From: Siphonodentalium dalli
Lineage: Eukaryota > Mollusca > Scaphopoda > Gadilida > Siphonodentaliidae
Direction: 5' to 3'
Length of the DNA: 64,000 nt
Assembly: GCA_032622095.1 (NCBI GenBank)
Contig: CP136068.1
Location: 159,111,465 to 159,175,464, forward strand
Below, piece by piece: positions 35,191 to 46,189 of this stretch. How positions within the stretch are numbered: the first letter of the stretch is position 1; each line of letters opens with the position of its first letter. Under the pieces are notes generated by a model. It saw only the letters and a program-made list of their open reading frames with translations. It had not been told where the DNA came from and did not search any database. The translations under genes and the position numbers were made by a program.

Positions 35191-36024
35191 TAGACTAATA
35201 TAGCCATATGTATGTGTCTCCCTAATCATGGTTTATTAACTTTCTCTTAACTTGACGAAGTTAACATCACGTTATGCAGTGATGAGATTGGTGACTAGTA
35301 CCACATAATGTTACGCTGCAGTGAACGTAGAGAACTAAGAGAAAAGTATCTTAAGCCATATTTCTACAAGAGACCAAATGTATTGAAATTATAGTCACAC
35401 TTTTCAGGAACTCACAACGATAAAACATGGATCAAATTATCACTACGCATACGAAATGTGATACAAGTACTACAATCTGAGCCTTCCCGAGGCTTAATTC
35501 CTATATAACCATTCAAAATCCATGTCCAATGACCGAACACGAAACCAATAATGCCGAACACAATAACAGTAACCCTATATATCTATCAGATAAATATAAA
35601 TATAAACGGATCTAGACACTATTGCTAATATATACAACTATATATTATCTCCACATGTGCATCCATGCAACAATTTATATTTGCATCGATTTTGGCAAAA
35701 TGTTTCTGTTATATATATTTTGAATACCTACAATTTGAATTGAAATTGAATTGTGGCATGTAACTTATACACAATATATATGCAGTCGGCAAACACCTAC
35801 TGTGTAAGAGCAGATATAACTCTACTCACAAACCAAAAACCCTACATTCGCTCTTTCTTACAGCCCTTTCAAATATTCACGGGTATCATTCCAAAACTCC
35901 AAACTCGGACTCTTTCTGTTTTTATCAATGATCTCCCGGACAACCTTATCTCAACAACTAGAATGTATGACAAATGCATTCTCGCATATCATTATGACCT
36001 GACCATCCTTGAATTCGACTTGAT
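35191..36024. other. No feature recognised
   Basis: AT-rich intron sequence with no recognisable coding or repeat signal. Confidence 0.5.
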
Positions 36025-36855
36025 GCCGCACGGGCTCGTCAATACGACAACGTCGACCGCCTGGTCAAACTACACACACGTACCAAGTTTCGTCCCGATC
36101 GGTCGAGAATCGTAGATTTGTATCAATGACAGACAGACATACAGACAGACAGACAGACAAACAGAGGTCTTCAAAATATATATGAGAAAGCCGATGAGCC
36201 CGACGTTGTACGGGCTATTCAAAAACCAAATTTCAAGTCGATAGCTCCACTCGTTTCCGAGATCTGGTCTGCGCATTCGCGAAGTCCGGGCTATTAAAAA
36301 ACCAAATTTCAAGTCGATAGCTATTCAAAAACCAAATTTCAAGTCGATAGCTCTACCCAGCCCGACGTTGTCCGGGCTATTCAAAAACCAAATTTCAAGT
36401 CGATAGCTCTACCCGTTTCCGAGATCTGGTCTGCGCATGCGCGAAGCTGGCGTCGCACGGGCTCGGCGACCCGATAAAATTCGTATTCGGGGCAAGATAC
36501 ATTCACACAGAAAATTTCAAGTCGATAGCTCCACCCGTTTCCGAGATGTCGTCTGCGCATGCGCGAAGATGGCGTCGCACGGGCTCAGCGACCCGATAAA
36601 ATTCGTATCCGGGGCAAGATACATTCACACAGAAAATTTCAAGTCGATAGCTCCACCCGTTTCCGAGATCTCGTCTGCGCATGCGCGAAGCGGGCACCGC
36701 ACGGGCTCGCCAATACGACAACGTCCACCGCCTGGTCAAATTACACACACGTACCAAGTTTCGTCCAGATCGGCCGAGAATCGTAGATTTGTATTAATGA
36801 CAAACAAACATACAGACAGACAAACAGACAGACAGAGGTCTTCAAAATATATATA
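36025..36855 (+). mobile_element. CAGA-tailed modular repeat, family 1, two units
   Basis: A truncated unit (about 36025-36185) is followed head to tail by a fuller one (36187-36855). The fuller unit begins 'gagcccgacgttgtacgggc', has tandem sub-repeats of about 120 bp with 'tttcaagtcgatagctccac' and 'tgcgcatgcgcgaag', then 'accaagtttcgtc' and a (CAGA)n tract, and ends 'ggtcttcaaaatatata'. The fixed ends around a tandem-repeat core recall non-autonomous Helitron/Helentron or pearl-type elements; that is an inference. Confidence 0.7.
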
Positions 36856-36894
36856 TTTCCACGTTAGTCATTCGTGCTGTTTGTGAATATTACA

Positions 36895-37490
36895 TCTCAT
36901 TGAATGAGATGTTATAAAGAAAAGTTCCAAAATTAATCCTTCACATTAGTTGCTTGACATACAATGTGGCTTTATTCTAAACATCAGTTTTTATTTTTTT
37001 AAACGGAGCGCATATCATAATGATATATGAATTGAAGAATGATTAGAAATTACCCCTACTCCGAAACCATGAATTAATTGTTCCTCATGGGGGAGGGGCA
37101 TATTTTAATTAATCCTCATTTGACCATATTTTAATTGACCCTCATGGGACTATATATTATTTAACCCCAATGGGGCCGTAGTTTAATCAACAGTGACGAC
37201 ATCATATTTTAATTTTAATTAACCCTCATATTGGGACAATATTTTAACTTTAGTTAACTCTAATGCTACCATATTGTAATTGACCTTGATGGGACCATAA
37301 CTCAATTAATCCCACGGGCCTTATTTGTATTAAACCTCATGGGTCATGGGACCATATTTTAATTAACCCTAATCAGTTATGGGACCATATTTTAATTAAC
37401 CATAATGGGACCATATGTGTGTATTAACCCTCATTGGATCATATTTGAATTAACCCTCATGGGACCATATTTTATTTAACCCTCATGTGA
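36895..37490. repeat. Duplicated block 1 with 'gggaccatattttaattaac' array
   Basis: It starts 'aaagttccaaaattaatcct', passes 'acaatgtggctttattctaa', and enters an irregular array of 26-28-bp units (37080-37490) of 'atgggaccatattttaatta' type. The same order recurs at 39580-40290. Confidence 0.85.
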
Positions 37491-37773
37491 CCGGGAGTGT
37501 GTATATGCGACTTGCCGGGTATTAAATTGTTACGGTCGACACGCTCTTGTCATACAACGTTGATCAGTCGTCTTGAATTTCACGTTATAGAACCTGTATC
37601 ATTGCAGATCTATTTATTGATTCTCAATTCGCGTCACGCTTCCTGCTTCGACGGAAGCCCATACGAGCCACGTGTTGTATCTAGTAATACCAAGCAACGT
37701 TATATCGAGGGAAGCAGTTTGAGTTAACACAAAACGGGCGGATATGTTTGCAATGTGCGCAAGATAGCGAAAC
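37491..37773. other. No feature recognised
   Basis: Short unique stretch before the hairpin element. The target copy CGAAAC ends it (37768-37773). Confidence 0.5.
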
Positions 37774-38398
37774 TATGGAATCCTATTACGGCCACTTGCT
37801 AATGGCGCTTTCGGCGCTTTCGGCGCGATGCGCCGAAAGCGCCGAAAGCGACAAAAAGTGCGCCATTAGTAACGCGCCGAAAGCGCCGAAAGCGACAAAA
37901 AGTGCGCCGTAACGGCGCACTATTTGTCGCTTTCGGCGCTTTCGGCGCTTTCGGCGCGGTGCGCCGAAAGCGACAAAATGTGCGCCATTAGCGTTATTTC
38001 GGCGCGCGCCGAAAGCGCCGAAAGCGACAAAAAGTGCGCCGATCGGCGCACATTTTGTCGCTTTCGGCGCTTTCGGCGCTTTCGGCGCGCGCCGAAACAA
38101 CGCTAATGGCGCACTTTTTGTCGCTTTCGGCGCGCGCGCCGAAAGCGACAAAAAGTGCGCCGATCGGCGCACATTTTGTCGCTTTCGGCGCTTTCGGCGC
38201 GCGCCGAAACAACGCTAATGGCGCACTTTTTGTCGCTTTCGGCGCGCGCGCCGAAAGCGCCGAAAGCGCCGAAAGCGACAAAAAGTGCGCCGATCGGCGC
38301 ACATTTTGTCGCTTTCGGCGCTTTCGGCGCGATGCGCCGAAAGCGAAAAAAAGTGCGCCGAAAGCGCCATTAGCAAGTGGCCGTAATAGGATTCCATA
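37774..38398. mobile_element. 625-bp TIR element built of nested TTTCGGCGC hairpins
   Basis: The terminal inverted repeats start TATGGAATCCTATTACGGCC and run on through about 45 bp, with a 6-bp direct copy CGAAAC on both sides (37768-37773 and 38399-38404). The interior is GC-rich in an AT-rich region. It is made almost wholly of 'gcgctttcggcgctttcggc' and its complement, arranged as a series of head-to-head hairpins with spacers 'gacaaaaagtgcgcc', 'gatcggcgcac' and 'taatggcgcac'. Each hairpin can pair with itself and with all the others. Long frames run on both strands, but they only translate the repeats (FRRFRR, ALSALSA, ESAESA). No transposase. The superfamily is unknown; a 6-bp target is unusual. 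Confidence 0.85.
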
Positions 38399-39579
38399 CG
38401 AAACACATCTTCTTCGCTACTTCTTCCGTATGATGGTTCTTGATACAACTATGATAATGCTATGCGCGTTTACAGAATGTGCCCACAAATCACAATATTC
38501 CGTTGCTCTATAATTATATCCCGTCGTCATAATTATATCACGGTCTAGGAAGAATTGTTGAAGCTCGTCGCTAAAAACACTACTGCACAATAACTTGTTA
38601 ACACAATTAACACAACCAGTAATACTTGCACATGCACTTGCACATGCAATGACCATTAAACCTAACAGTATCCTATTAACATTTCATCTATTTCCATGAT
38701 AAATTGCAAAATTGATCCACGATTTCCACCAACTGTTTATTAAAAACACTACTGCACAACAACGTATTGGAATCCCATTGGATTTAGCCATAACAATACC
38801 TTGTTAACACAATTAACGCAACCAGTAATACTGGCACATGTACTTGCACATGCAATGACCATTATGTTTAATTACGCCCTCTATGGGTCTTTTCTGTGAA
38901 GGTATTTTTTTTACCTGTCAATGGAGCTATGGGCGAAATATGATTAAACGGGCACTTGGATATGTCCGTACACAAACCATACATATGATTAGAAAGGTAC
39001 TTGGGTATTTTCGTACTTCGGACCCGTTTCTATTTCAGAGGGAGCCTCGGCGATTCTGTCGCGATGTATATTCACGTATCGTGTTGTGGTTATTCGGGCG
39101 CGTGTCTCTCGAGACTTTCTTTATTGAAAAATGGCTTGTTAGACGCATGCTAAGAAGTGTGCGCCGAGCAATTGGAACGGGAATTCGCGCGTTAACTTAG
39201 CGCACTGCGCGTTGTGTGTTCTTATTGTTATTTAACCTGCTTTGTTGTACTGTTATTGGAACATCTTTAATTTATTTTCACGTGACACCAATCGAAATGC
39301 TGTCTACTTTTATACTGAATGAGGAATTGAGGATGGTATAAGGAATTTAATTCGAACATGAACCCTTTTGAGCTGTTTATATCGGAGTTTAGCATGTTAT
39401 TTAATATCGTTTAGTGAACTTTTTCATTTAGGTGTACGCGACACATATCGGCTTGTTATATCCTAAATGAACTGGGATTGTAATTGTTGACAAATTCCCA
39501 CGTTACACCTTCGGCTGTTTGTAAATATTGACTGTTCGTTTCTTTGTATGCGGAATATATCTGAGCTATGAATAGAGAT
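38399..39579. other. Intron 1 sequence with a local direct duplication
   Basis: No gene is recognised. 'aaaacactactgcacaa' to 'gcacatgcaatgaccatta' occurs twice (38573-38656 and 38738-38862). The plus-strand frame 38883-39200 shows no known motif. Confidence 0.5.
38573..38862. repeat. Direct duplication of about 85-125 bp
   Basis: Two copies share 'cacaattaac', 'caaccagtaatac' and 'cttgcacatgcaatgaccat'. The second has an insertion of about 40 bp. Confidence 0.8.
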
Positions 39580-40290
39580 GCTACTAAGGAAAGTTCCAAC
39601 ACTAACCCTTCACATCGGTTGCTTAAAATACAATGTGGCCTATTCTAAACATTTTTATTTCTGTACACGGAGCATATATCATAATGCTATATGAATAGAA
39701 GAATGATCAGAAATTACCCTCTCCTGGGACAAAGTATTAATGGATCCTCATGAGGGACGGGGCATATTTTAATTAGTCCTCACTGGACCATAATTTAATT
39801 GACCCTGATGGGACTGTATAATATTTCACCCCAATGGGACCGTAGTTTAATGAACACACATATTTAAATTTTAATTAACCGTTAGTAACACACTCATATT
39901 TTAATTGTAATTAATATTCATAATGGGAACAATTGTATCATCAATTAACTTTCATATTACCATATTTTAATTGACCTTAATTGGACCATATCTCACTTAC
40001 CCCCCCCCCCCCCCTGAGTCCATATTTGTATAAACACTTATGCGACCATATTTCAATTAACCCTGATCAGTTATGGGACCATATTTTAATTAGCAATCAA
40101 GGTACAATTTTAATTAACCATCATGGGACCATATGTTTATTAACACGCAGTGGACTCTATATGACGTAACCTGCATGGGGCATATTTTATTTAACCATCA
40201 TGTGACCATATTTTAATTTTTCCTCATCGGCCCATATTTAATCAACCTTATATGGATGTGACCATGTTTTAATTAACCCTAATGGAATAC
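39580..40290. repeat. Duplicated block 2, homologous to 36895-37490
   Basis: 'aaagttccaacactaaccct', 'acaatgtggcctattctaaa' and 'cggagcatatatcataatg', then the same 'gggaccatattttaattaac' array (39720-40290), including a poly-C run near 40003. Same orientation as block 1. Confidence 0.85.
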
Positions 40291-41562
40291 CTGTATTCTG
40301 ATATCAGAAATGCATTACCTGAGGCCATTCTTAAATCATCATTACACATTCTTAGGGTTTATATTGGCAAGTATATCTGACCCTGTCGTAGGAGATAATG
40401 AACTAAATGTGATTAAAACGTACTCGGTATTTGCGCAATTGGATGTACTAAATATGATTGGAAACATAATCGGTGTTTGCGTACTTGTTTTATAAAACGA
40501 TGTCGGATAGTCCAGTATTACCCCATATATTCTAAACCGATCTATTATAAATATCGGCTTTATTTAAAAAATGACCAATTGTTTTATGGCTTGCCTCAAG
40601 AAAATCACGTGGTGAGAAAAAAGTCTGCCTACCTAGATCCAACATACGGATTCCGAAAGTTAAGTATTCAATCTAACCAAAAAATATTGATATATTTCTA
40701 TTTACACGCGCATGTATTTGACCTAACATTTTTAGGTGATAGCCAATCGCAAATACCTATTGAAAAAAATGACTAATCAAAATTACGGAAGGTGTTATTA
40801 GTTACTAATTAATAACATATGTTATTATGAAATACCAATAACATACTAACACAAGGTGCAATTCATATGCTAAACTTAATTATGATACAATATAAACACT
40901 ATAAAGCACAGTGAACAGTAAGTTGTGAAACACTGGGGGTAATAAGTTATAAAACACTGGAAAAATTAAGTTCTGAAACAAAGAAAACAGTTATGTAAAC
41001 TAAATACCAAATAGGTATACATCTCTATAAATGCATAACTATGCAAACCCATCAAAACAATGTGTCCTGAAAACGGTGCAATTAGTTATGAAACACCAGA
41101 ACCAAATAACGATTAATCACTAGAAAGTTTTGTAGTGAAATGTTGGAAACTGTAAGTTCTGAAACATTTCGTTCTGAAACATTTCGTTCTGAAGCGCCAG
41201 AAATAGAACAGTTAGCCCTGAAACACTATAAATAGTTCTGAATTACTAGAACCAATTAATGCTAAACACGTATCAGAACCAGCGCGATCTGAACAACTAG
41301 AAACAATTAGTTTGCAATATTATAAACAATTATTACTGAAACACTGGAAACAGTTAGCTCTGAAACTATAGGAACACATAAGTATGAAACACTAGAAACA
41401 GTGTGTTCTGAAATACTAGGACACAGTTAGCTCTGAAACACAAGATACATTTCTGACACGATATAATCAAGATATTCCGAAATACCAGGAACAGATACAG
41501 TTTGGAAATACCTGAATAATTTGTTATGAACCACTAATACATTAGATCAATCACATACTAAC

Positions 41563-41623
41563 CTCCTCCATATACGTCAGCGATGTTGATGAGCAACAGA
41601 ATGAAGACGTCTGGAATTATCAT
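41563..41623 (-). CDS. Receptor gene A exon 1: signal peptide
   Basis: ATG at 41623 gives 'MIIPDVFILLLINIADVYGG', a hydrophobic signal peptide, and ends in phase 1 at GGAG|GTTAGT. The phase fits exon 2. The plus-strand paralogue at 62917 differs in the exon by two silent changes, one Asp-to-Gly change and one extra GGA codon here. Start choice: the ATG directly precedes the hydrophobic run and is shared by both copies. Confidence 0.85.
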
Positions 41624-42215
41624 TCCGAATCTATGGCCGGAACTCAGTGGATCCAAGAAACAAAAGTCGATGCACTTGTTTGGTTCGGGCTATGTAGCAA
41701 TATTGTTATGTAGCAATGTTAATATTCATGAAAACAACACATCGGGAAAAGTCTGCTCATTGAGACTGCTCTGCACGAGAGATAAACACTGCTTGGTGTA
41801 CACATTGAGCATCGCCCGTCGTATCAAACGCAGAACAAATAACTTCCTCAATCGTTATTCTACTGCGCGAAGATGTGCGATGGCCATTGCTTAAAGTCAC
41901 CCGTGATCATTTGAATTGCTATAACGATTTTACATTGTCATATGCCGATCACACCCCAGTTGGCTCAGCCGTTAAGATGTATGGTCAAGCCGCCCACATG
42001 CCCACATGACCACCACATGACCACCAGCGTTTTGTCGTCGATTTTGAAAATTCCCTCATATAATCTGAAATAACCATGTTCGATGTACATGCCACTTTAT
42101 ATGATGACACCATGTGCCAATGAAATGTGTGAGACTGTGCGCTTGCGACTGTGAGGTACTTAAATTATATGTGTGATATTCGTTAGTGTGTGTTGTTGGT
42201 CAATAACAAAGATTA
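41624..42215 (-). promoter_or_regulatory. Conserved upstream region of receptor gene A
   Basis: About 590 bp upstream of the start codon is conserved with the plus-strand copy at 62265-62916. It must hold the 5' UTR and probably the promoter, but I cannot mark a TATA box or start site. An antisense frame ('CLVYTLSIARRIKRRTNNFL') is open in both copies. Confidence 0.45.
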
Positions 42216-42789
42216 GAGCACAATCCTATTGTTACAATCGTTCCCTGATTTTTGGTAAAGCACACCAATTCCCAAGGCTGGCGAAGGAATAGTTCAATGA
42301 TTATCCCATTGTTAGGCACCGCAACTCATAACAAACAAATCGCACGGGTGCTTCAAAGTGGGAACAGTCCGTGTTGTTTCGGACATATCTATTCACATTC
42401 AGTTCATGTTAATCACGTTTTTGGGCGTGGCTAACCGGCTATTGTGTCAAATCGCGGCCAGCGCACGGCACATTTCCAGTTTATTGCATTATGTGTGATA
42501 AATTGTGCTCTAAGTCGGTCAGAGCACGCGAATTGTTCTTTACCAGAATAAATCTCGTCTCCGATTCGATTGATTCTGGTAAAGAACAATTCTCGTGCTC
42601 TAACCATTACATAACTAGAATGCACTTAGATATCGAATCTCAGTTCATCCATCGCTGAAATAGTTGTGTGTGCAGACAGAATATCTCTGTTATGTGCAGT
42701 TGATATATTACACGTACGAGTTGTTTAACATATTGATAGAACAATATAGACATCGCTCATATGAAGGGTGTGAATACGATTGGTTGCTG
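42216..42789. other. Spacer between divergent genes, start
   Basis: No gene is recognised apart from the hairpin at 42521-42601. Confidence 0.5.
42521..42601. repeat. Long hairpin with about 29-bp arms
   Basis: 'agagcacgcgaattgttctt' continues to 'taccagaat' and pairs with 'attctggtaaagaacaattc' followed by 'tcgtgctct'. The loop is about 22 bp. It looks like a small fold-back MITE. Confidence 0.85.
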
Positions 42790-44335
42790 ATGATGATATA
42801 TATATATGAATGGCAGGGTGACCCGACTTCGTACGGGCTGCTTCCTCTCTACTTTCATCCGCCGAAAGGCGCGATTTGACAATGAATTGACCATTTTGAA
42901 GGTCAATGTCAGGTCGGGTTCACGATATGACCCGTCCAAAAAAGTCCTCGGACAAAAGTATCCCTAGGTATCAAATTTCGTCGAAATCCGTCGAAAGGCG
43001 CGATTTGACCGTGAATTGACCATTTTGAAGGTCAACGTCAGGTCGGGGTCACCATTTGACCCGTTTGAAAACACTACCCGGACAAAAATACCCCTGGGTA
43101 TCACATTTCGTCGAAATCCGTCGAAAGGCCCAATTTTACCTTGAATTGACCATTTTGAATGTCAATGTCAGGTCGGGGTAACGAGTTGACCCGGTCAAAA
43201 CACTCCCCGGACAAAAGTACCCCTGGTATCAAATTTCGTCGAAATCCGTCGAAAGGCGCGATTTGGCCTTGAATTAACCACTTTAAAGGTCAAGGTCAGG
43301 CCGAGGTCACCGTTTGACCCGTCCAAAATTCTACCCCGACAAAAGTACCCCTGGGTATAAAATTTCGTCGAAATCACGTCGAAAGGCGCGATTTGACATT
43401 GAATTGACCATTTTGAAGGTCTTCAGGTCGGGGTCACAATTTGACCCGTCAAAAACACTCCCCGTACAAAAGGATCCCTAGGTATCAAAGTTTTCGCGGC
43501 CATTGCTAACAAACAAACAGACAGACATATGTCCCAAAATATATACTTAACTATCTGGTGATCCCGACTTCGTCCGGGCTGTTTCCCCTCTGCTTTTCGG
43601 CGAATTGCGCGATTTGACCTTCAATTGAAGGTCAAGGTCTGTTCGGGGTGACGATTTGACCCGTTCAAAACACTCCCCGGACAAAAGTACCCGTCGAAAT
43701 CTGTCCGGTTTTGCCAGATTTGACCTTGAACTGAACATTTTGAAGGTCAAGGTCAGGTCGGGTCACGATTCAACCCGTCCAAAACACTCCTCGGACAAAG
43801 GTAACCCTAGGTATCAAATTTCGTCGAAATCCCGTCAAAATTCGGGATTTGACCTTGAATTGACAATTTTAAAGGTCAAGGTCATATTGGGGTCACGATT
43901 TGACCCGTCCAAAACACACCCGGACAAAAGTATCCCATGGTATCAAATTTCGTCGAAATCCGTCCGTTTTACCCGACTTGACATTGAATTGACCTTTTTG
44001 AAGGTCAATGTCAGGTCGCGGTAACGATTTGACCCGTCCAAAAGACTCCCCAGACAAATGTACCTCTAAGTATCAAATTTCGTCGAAATCCGTCCGTTTT
44101 ACCCGATTTGACCTTGAATTGACCTTTTTGAAGGTCAAGATCAGGTCGGGGTCACGACTTGACCCGTCAAGAACACTTCCTGGACAAAATTACCCTAGTT
44201 TGACCGGTCAAGAACACTCCCTGTACAAAATTACTCCTAGGTAGCAAATTTCCTCAAAATCCGTCTGGCAGTTTTCCCGGCCATAGCTAACACACACACA
44301 GACAGACAGGCAGAAGTCCCAAAATATATATTAGA
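42790..44335 (+). mobile_element. CAGA-tailed modular repeat, family 2, two units head to tail
   Basis: Unit 1 (42797-43545) starts 'tgacccgacttcgtacgggc'; unit 2 (43552-44335) starts 'gatcccgacttcgtccgggc'. Each has about five tandem sub-repeats of 115-130 bp with 'tttgaccttgaattgacc', 'ggtcaaggtcaggtcggggt', 'ccggacaaaagtaccc' and 'atttcgtcgaaatccgtc'. Each then has 'cggccattgctaacaaacaa'-type sequence, a short CAGA tract and 'gtcccaaaatatata'. The core differs from family 1, but both termini are alike. Confidence 0.75.
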
Positions 44336-44337
44336 CT

Positions 44338-44837
44338 AGCCGATGAGCCCGACGTTGTCCGGGCTATTCAAAAACCAAATTTCAAGTCGATAGCTCCACC
44401 CGTTTCCGAGATTTGGTCTGCGCATGCGCGAAGCTGGCGTCGCACGGGCTCGGCGACCCGATAAAATTCGTATCCGGGGCAAGATACATTCACTTACCAA
44501 ATTTCAAGTCGTAGCTCCACCCGTTTCCGAGATCTCGTCTGCGCATGCGCGAACCTGGCGTCGCACGGGCTCGGCGCCCGATACAATTCGTATCCGGGGC
44601 AAGATACATTCACATTGCAACTTTCAAGTCGATAGCTCCACCCGTTTCCGAGATCTCGTCTGCGCATGCGCGAAGCGGGCGCCGCACGGGCTCGCCAATA
44701 CGACAACGTCCACCGCCTGGTCAAACTACACACACGTACCAAGTTTCGTCCCGATCGGTCGAGAATCGTAGATTTGTATAAATGACAAACAGACAAACAG
44801 ACAGACAGACAGACAGAGGTCTTCAAAATACATATGA
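44338..44837 (+). mobile_element. CAGA-tailed modular repeat, family 1, third unit
   Basis: It follows the family 2 unit directly: 'gccgatgagcccgacgttgt', two or three sub-repeats with 'tttcaagtcgatagctccac', then 'accaagtttcgtcccgatcg', (CAGA)n and 'ggtcttcaaaatacatatga'. Confidence 0.75.
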
Positions 44838-44984
44838 GATTGGTAACCGCATCTCATCACTGATTGGGTGTTATAAATATGTTGTAAGGTTGGCGTCCGT
44901 TTTATAAGCGAAATAGACATCACGGGCGCCCATCGGGCGCTTGCTACCTTTATTCTTTTTTAACATGGACGCCATGATTAAAAC
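44838..44984. other. Short unique stretch
   Basis: Nothing recognised. Confidence 0.4.
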
Positions 44985-45125
44985 GTATATTTAGGGTTAG
45001 GTCTGCGTTAGGGTTTTTGTTAGGGTGTGGTTATTGTTAGTGATAGTGTTAGGGGTTGGGGTTAGGGTTAGGATTAGGGTTATGATTATGATTATGATTA
45101 GGGTCAGGTTCAGAATTAAAGTTAG
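44985..45125. repeat. Degenerate TTAGGG-like array
   Basis: 'ttagggttagg', 'gttagggtttttgttagggt', 'ggggttagggttaggattag' and then 'gattatgattatgatta'. It fits an old interstitial telomere-type tract. Confidence 0.6.
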
Positions 45126-46189
45126 AGTTACGGTTATGATTAAGATTTGGGCTACACACTAAACTGCTAAATAACAGGGTGGCAGATCTGCCCCTATGAT
45201 CTACCCACATTAGGGGACAGACTGCCCCTCCAGGGCCATATACTATAGAACACAATTATTGTAATCACAAGCTTCTGTGGGGCACACAAAAGGTGTCGAT
45301 TACCATAGACATCAACTCTTATTCTAACAGTGAAAAGGCGACTTCTTGTAATGCCGCGTTCACATGCATGGTGACCAATACAATAATAGGTTTTCCATAT
45401 ATGACTTGATTGACCAATGACAAAAAAATGAATCGTCGGAGACACTCATTGATATGTTATCGCTAGTGCATGGGTGATCTGTGTTCAATTTGATTAGTGG
45501 TAATCGGTATCCTTTAAATAATCGCTCAGTGGGTACACCGCAACCGTTCGTGCATTGTGTTATATTTCGTCAATGGTTATCGTCTGTTCCAACAATTCTA
45601 GTTGTACGATGTATTTCAATTTCTAGTTGGGTTGTCATTCAGAATCGCTGGAGTATACTATTGATAATATGTACAAGAGACGTAGCTAGAGGGTCTCAGG
45701 TGCAGGTTTAAACTCCAAGTTGTGTACCCACAAAGGAGACCCTCTAACAACGTCCCTACACGAATGTCATAATTGGACAATACTCTAATACAGACTTTAG
45801 GTTGTTTTCCACGAGACAACCGTTTGATTGCCGCAGTGTGAATGCCATTCTGATCAAACCCAATCACCCATCGGTAATGCGCCCACGAGTGCACGGGTAT
45901 AATCTACACTATTACAATACAGTGGTCTATTGCACTTGACGCCTCCTGTGTACCTCCCATTACCTTGTGATTACAATTATTATGGTCCATAGTATAGGCC
46001 CCTGGTGAAGACAATAAACTTATCCCCTGAAAAGAGGTAGATAATTGCCAATGTTTTGGGACAGGATTGCCACTTTTGGCAATTTTAACATTGTATGGGG
46101 CAATGTTGTCAGCCCTTGGGGTTATGTTGCCACTCCTTGGTGGGAATTTTACCACATATGCAACTCCTGGAGGGCAATTTTACCACCTC
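45126..46189. other. Spacer, no gene recognised
   Basis: An imperfect inverted repeat ('agagggtctc' and 'ggagaccctct') lies at 45688-45746. A stretch near 46015-46195 repeats 'ggcaattttaccac'-like phrases. No coding signal. Confidence 0.45.

Larger units (their letters stand above)
7075..41623 (-). other. Nicotinic-receptor-like subunit gene A (span of the exons seen)
   Basis: This Cys-loop ligand-gated channel gene reads from the start codon at 41623 to the last candidate exon at 7075. Introns of 19.1, 7.3, 2.8, 2.4 and 2.2 kb separate the six pieces. Junction phases agree throughout: exon 1 ends in phase 1 and exon 2 begins in phase 1; exon 3 is phase 0-0; exon 4 ends in phase 2 and exon 5 starts in phase 2; exon 5 ends in phase 2 and candidate exon 6 starts in phase 2. 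The predicted product is secreted or membrane-targeted, with the extracellular ligand-binding domain. Loop C and the transmembrane exons were not found; they may lie beyond base 1, be disrupted by the LINE, or be missing. No gene symbol is justified. Confidence 0.8.
40490..42215 (-). repeat. Inverted duplication arm A (upstream region, exon 1 and start of intron 1)
   Basis: It matches the plus-strand sequence at 62265-63730 in reverse: an upstream part, the signal-peptide exon, the 'tctgaaacactagaaaca' satellite-like stretch, and a piece of repeat R. It shows that the two receptor genes come from one inverted duplication. Confidence 0.85.

Noticed and set aside
37786-38513. Overlapping long frames on both strands rich in FRRFRR, ALSALSA and ESAESA
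   Set aside because: They come from the TTTCGGCGC hairpin repeats, are open on both strands, and have no coding context.
36437-44826. Repeated frames starting MREAGVARARRPDK and similar
   Set aside because: The same peptide appears in several frames of a non-coding tandem-core repeat.
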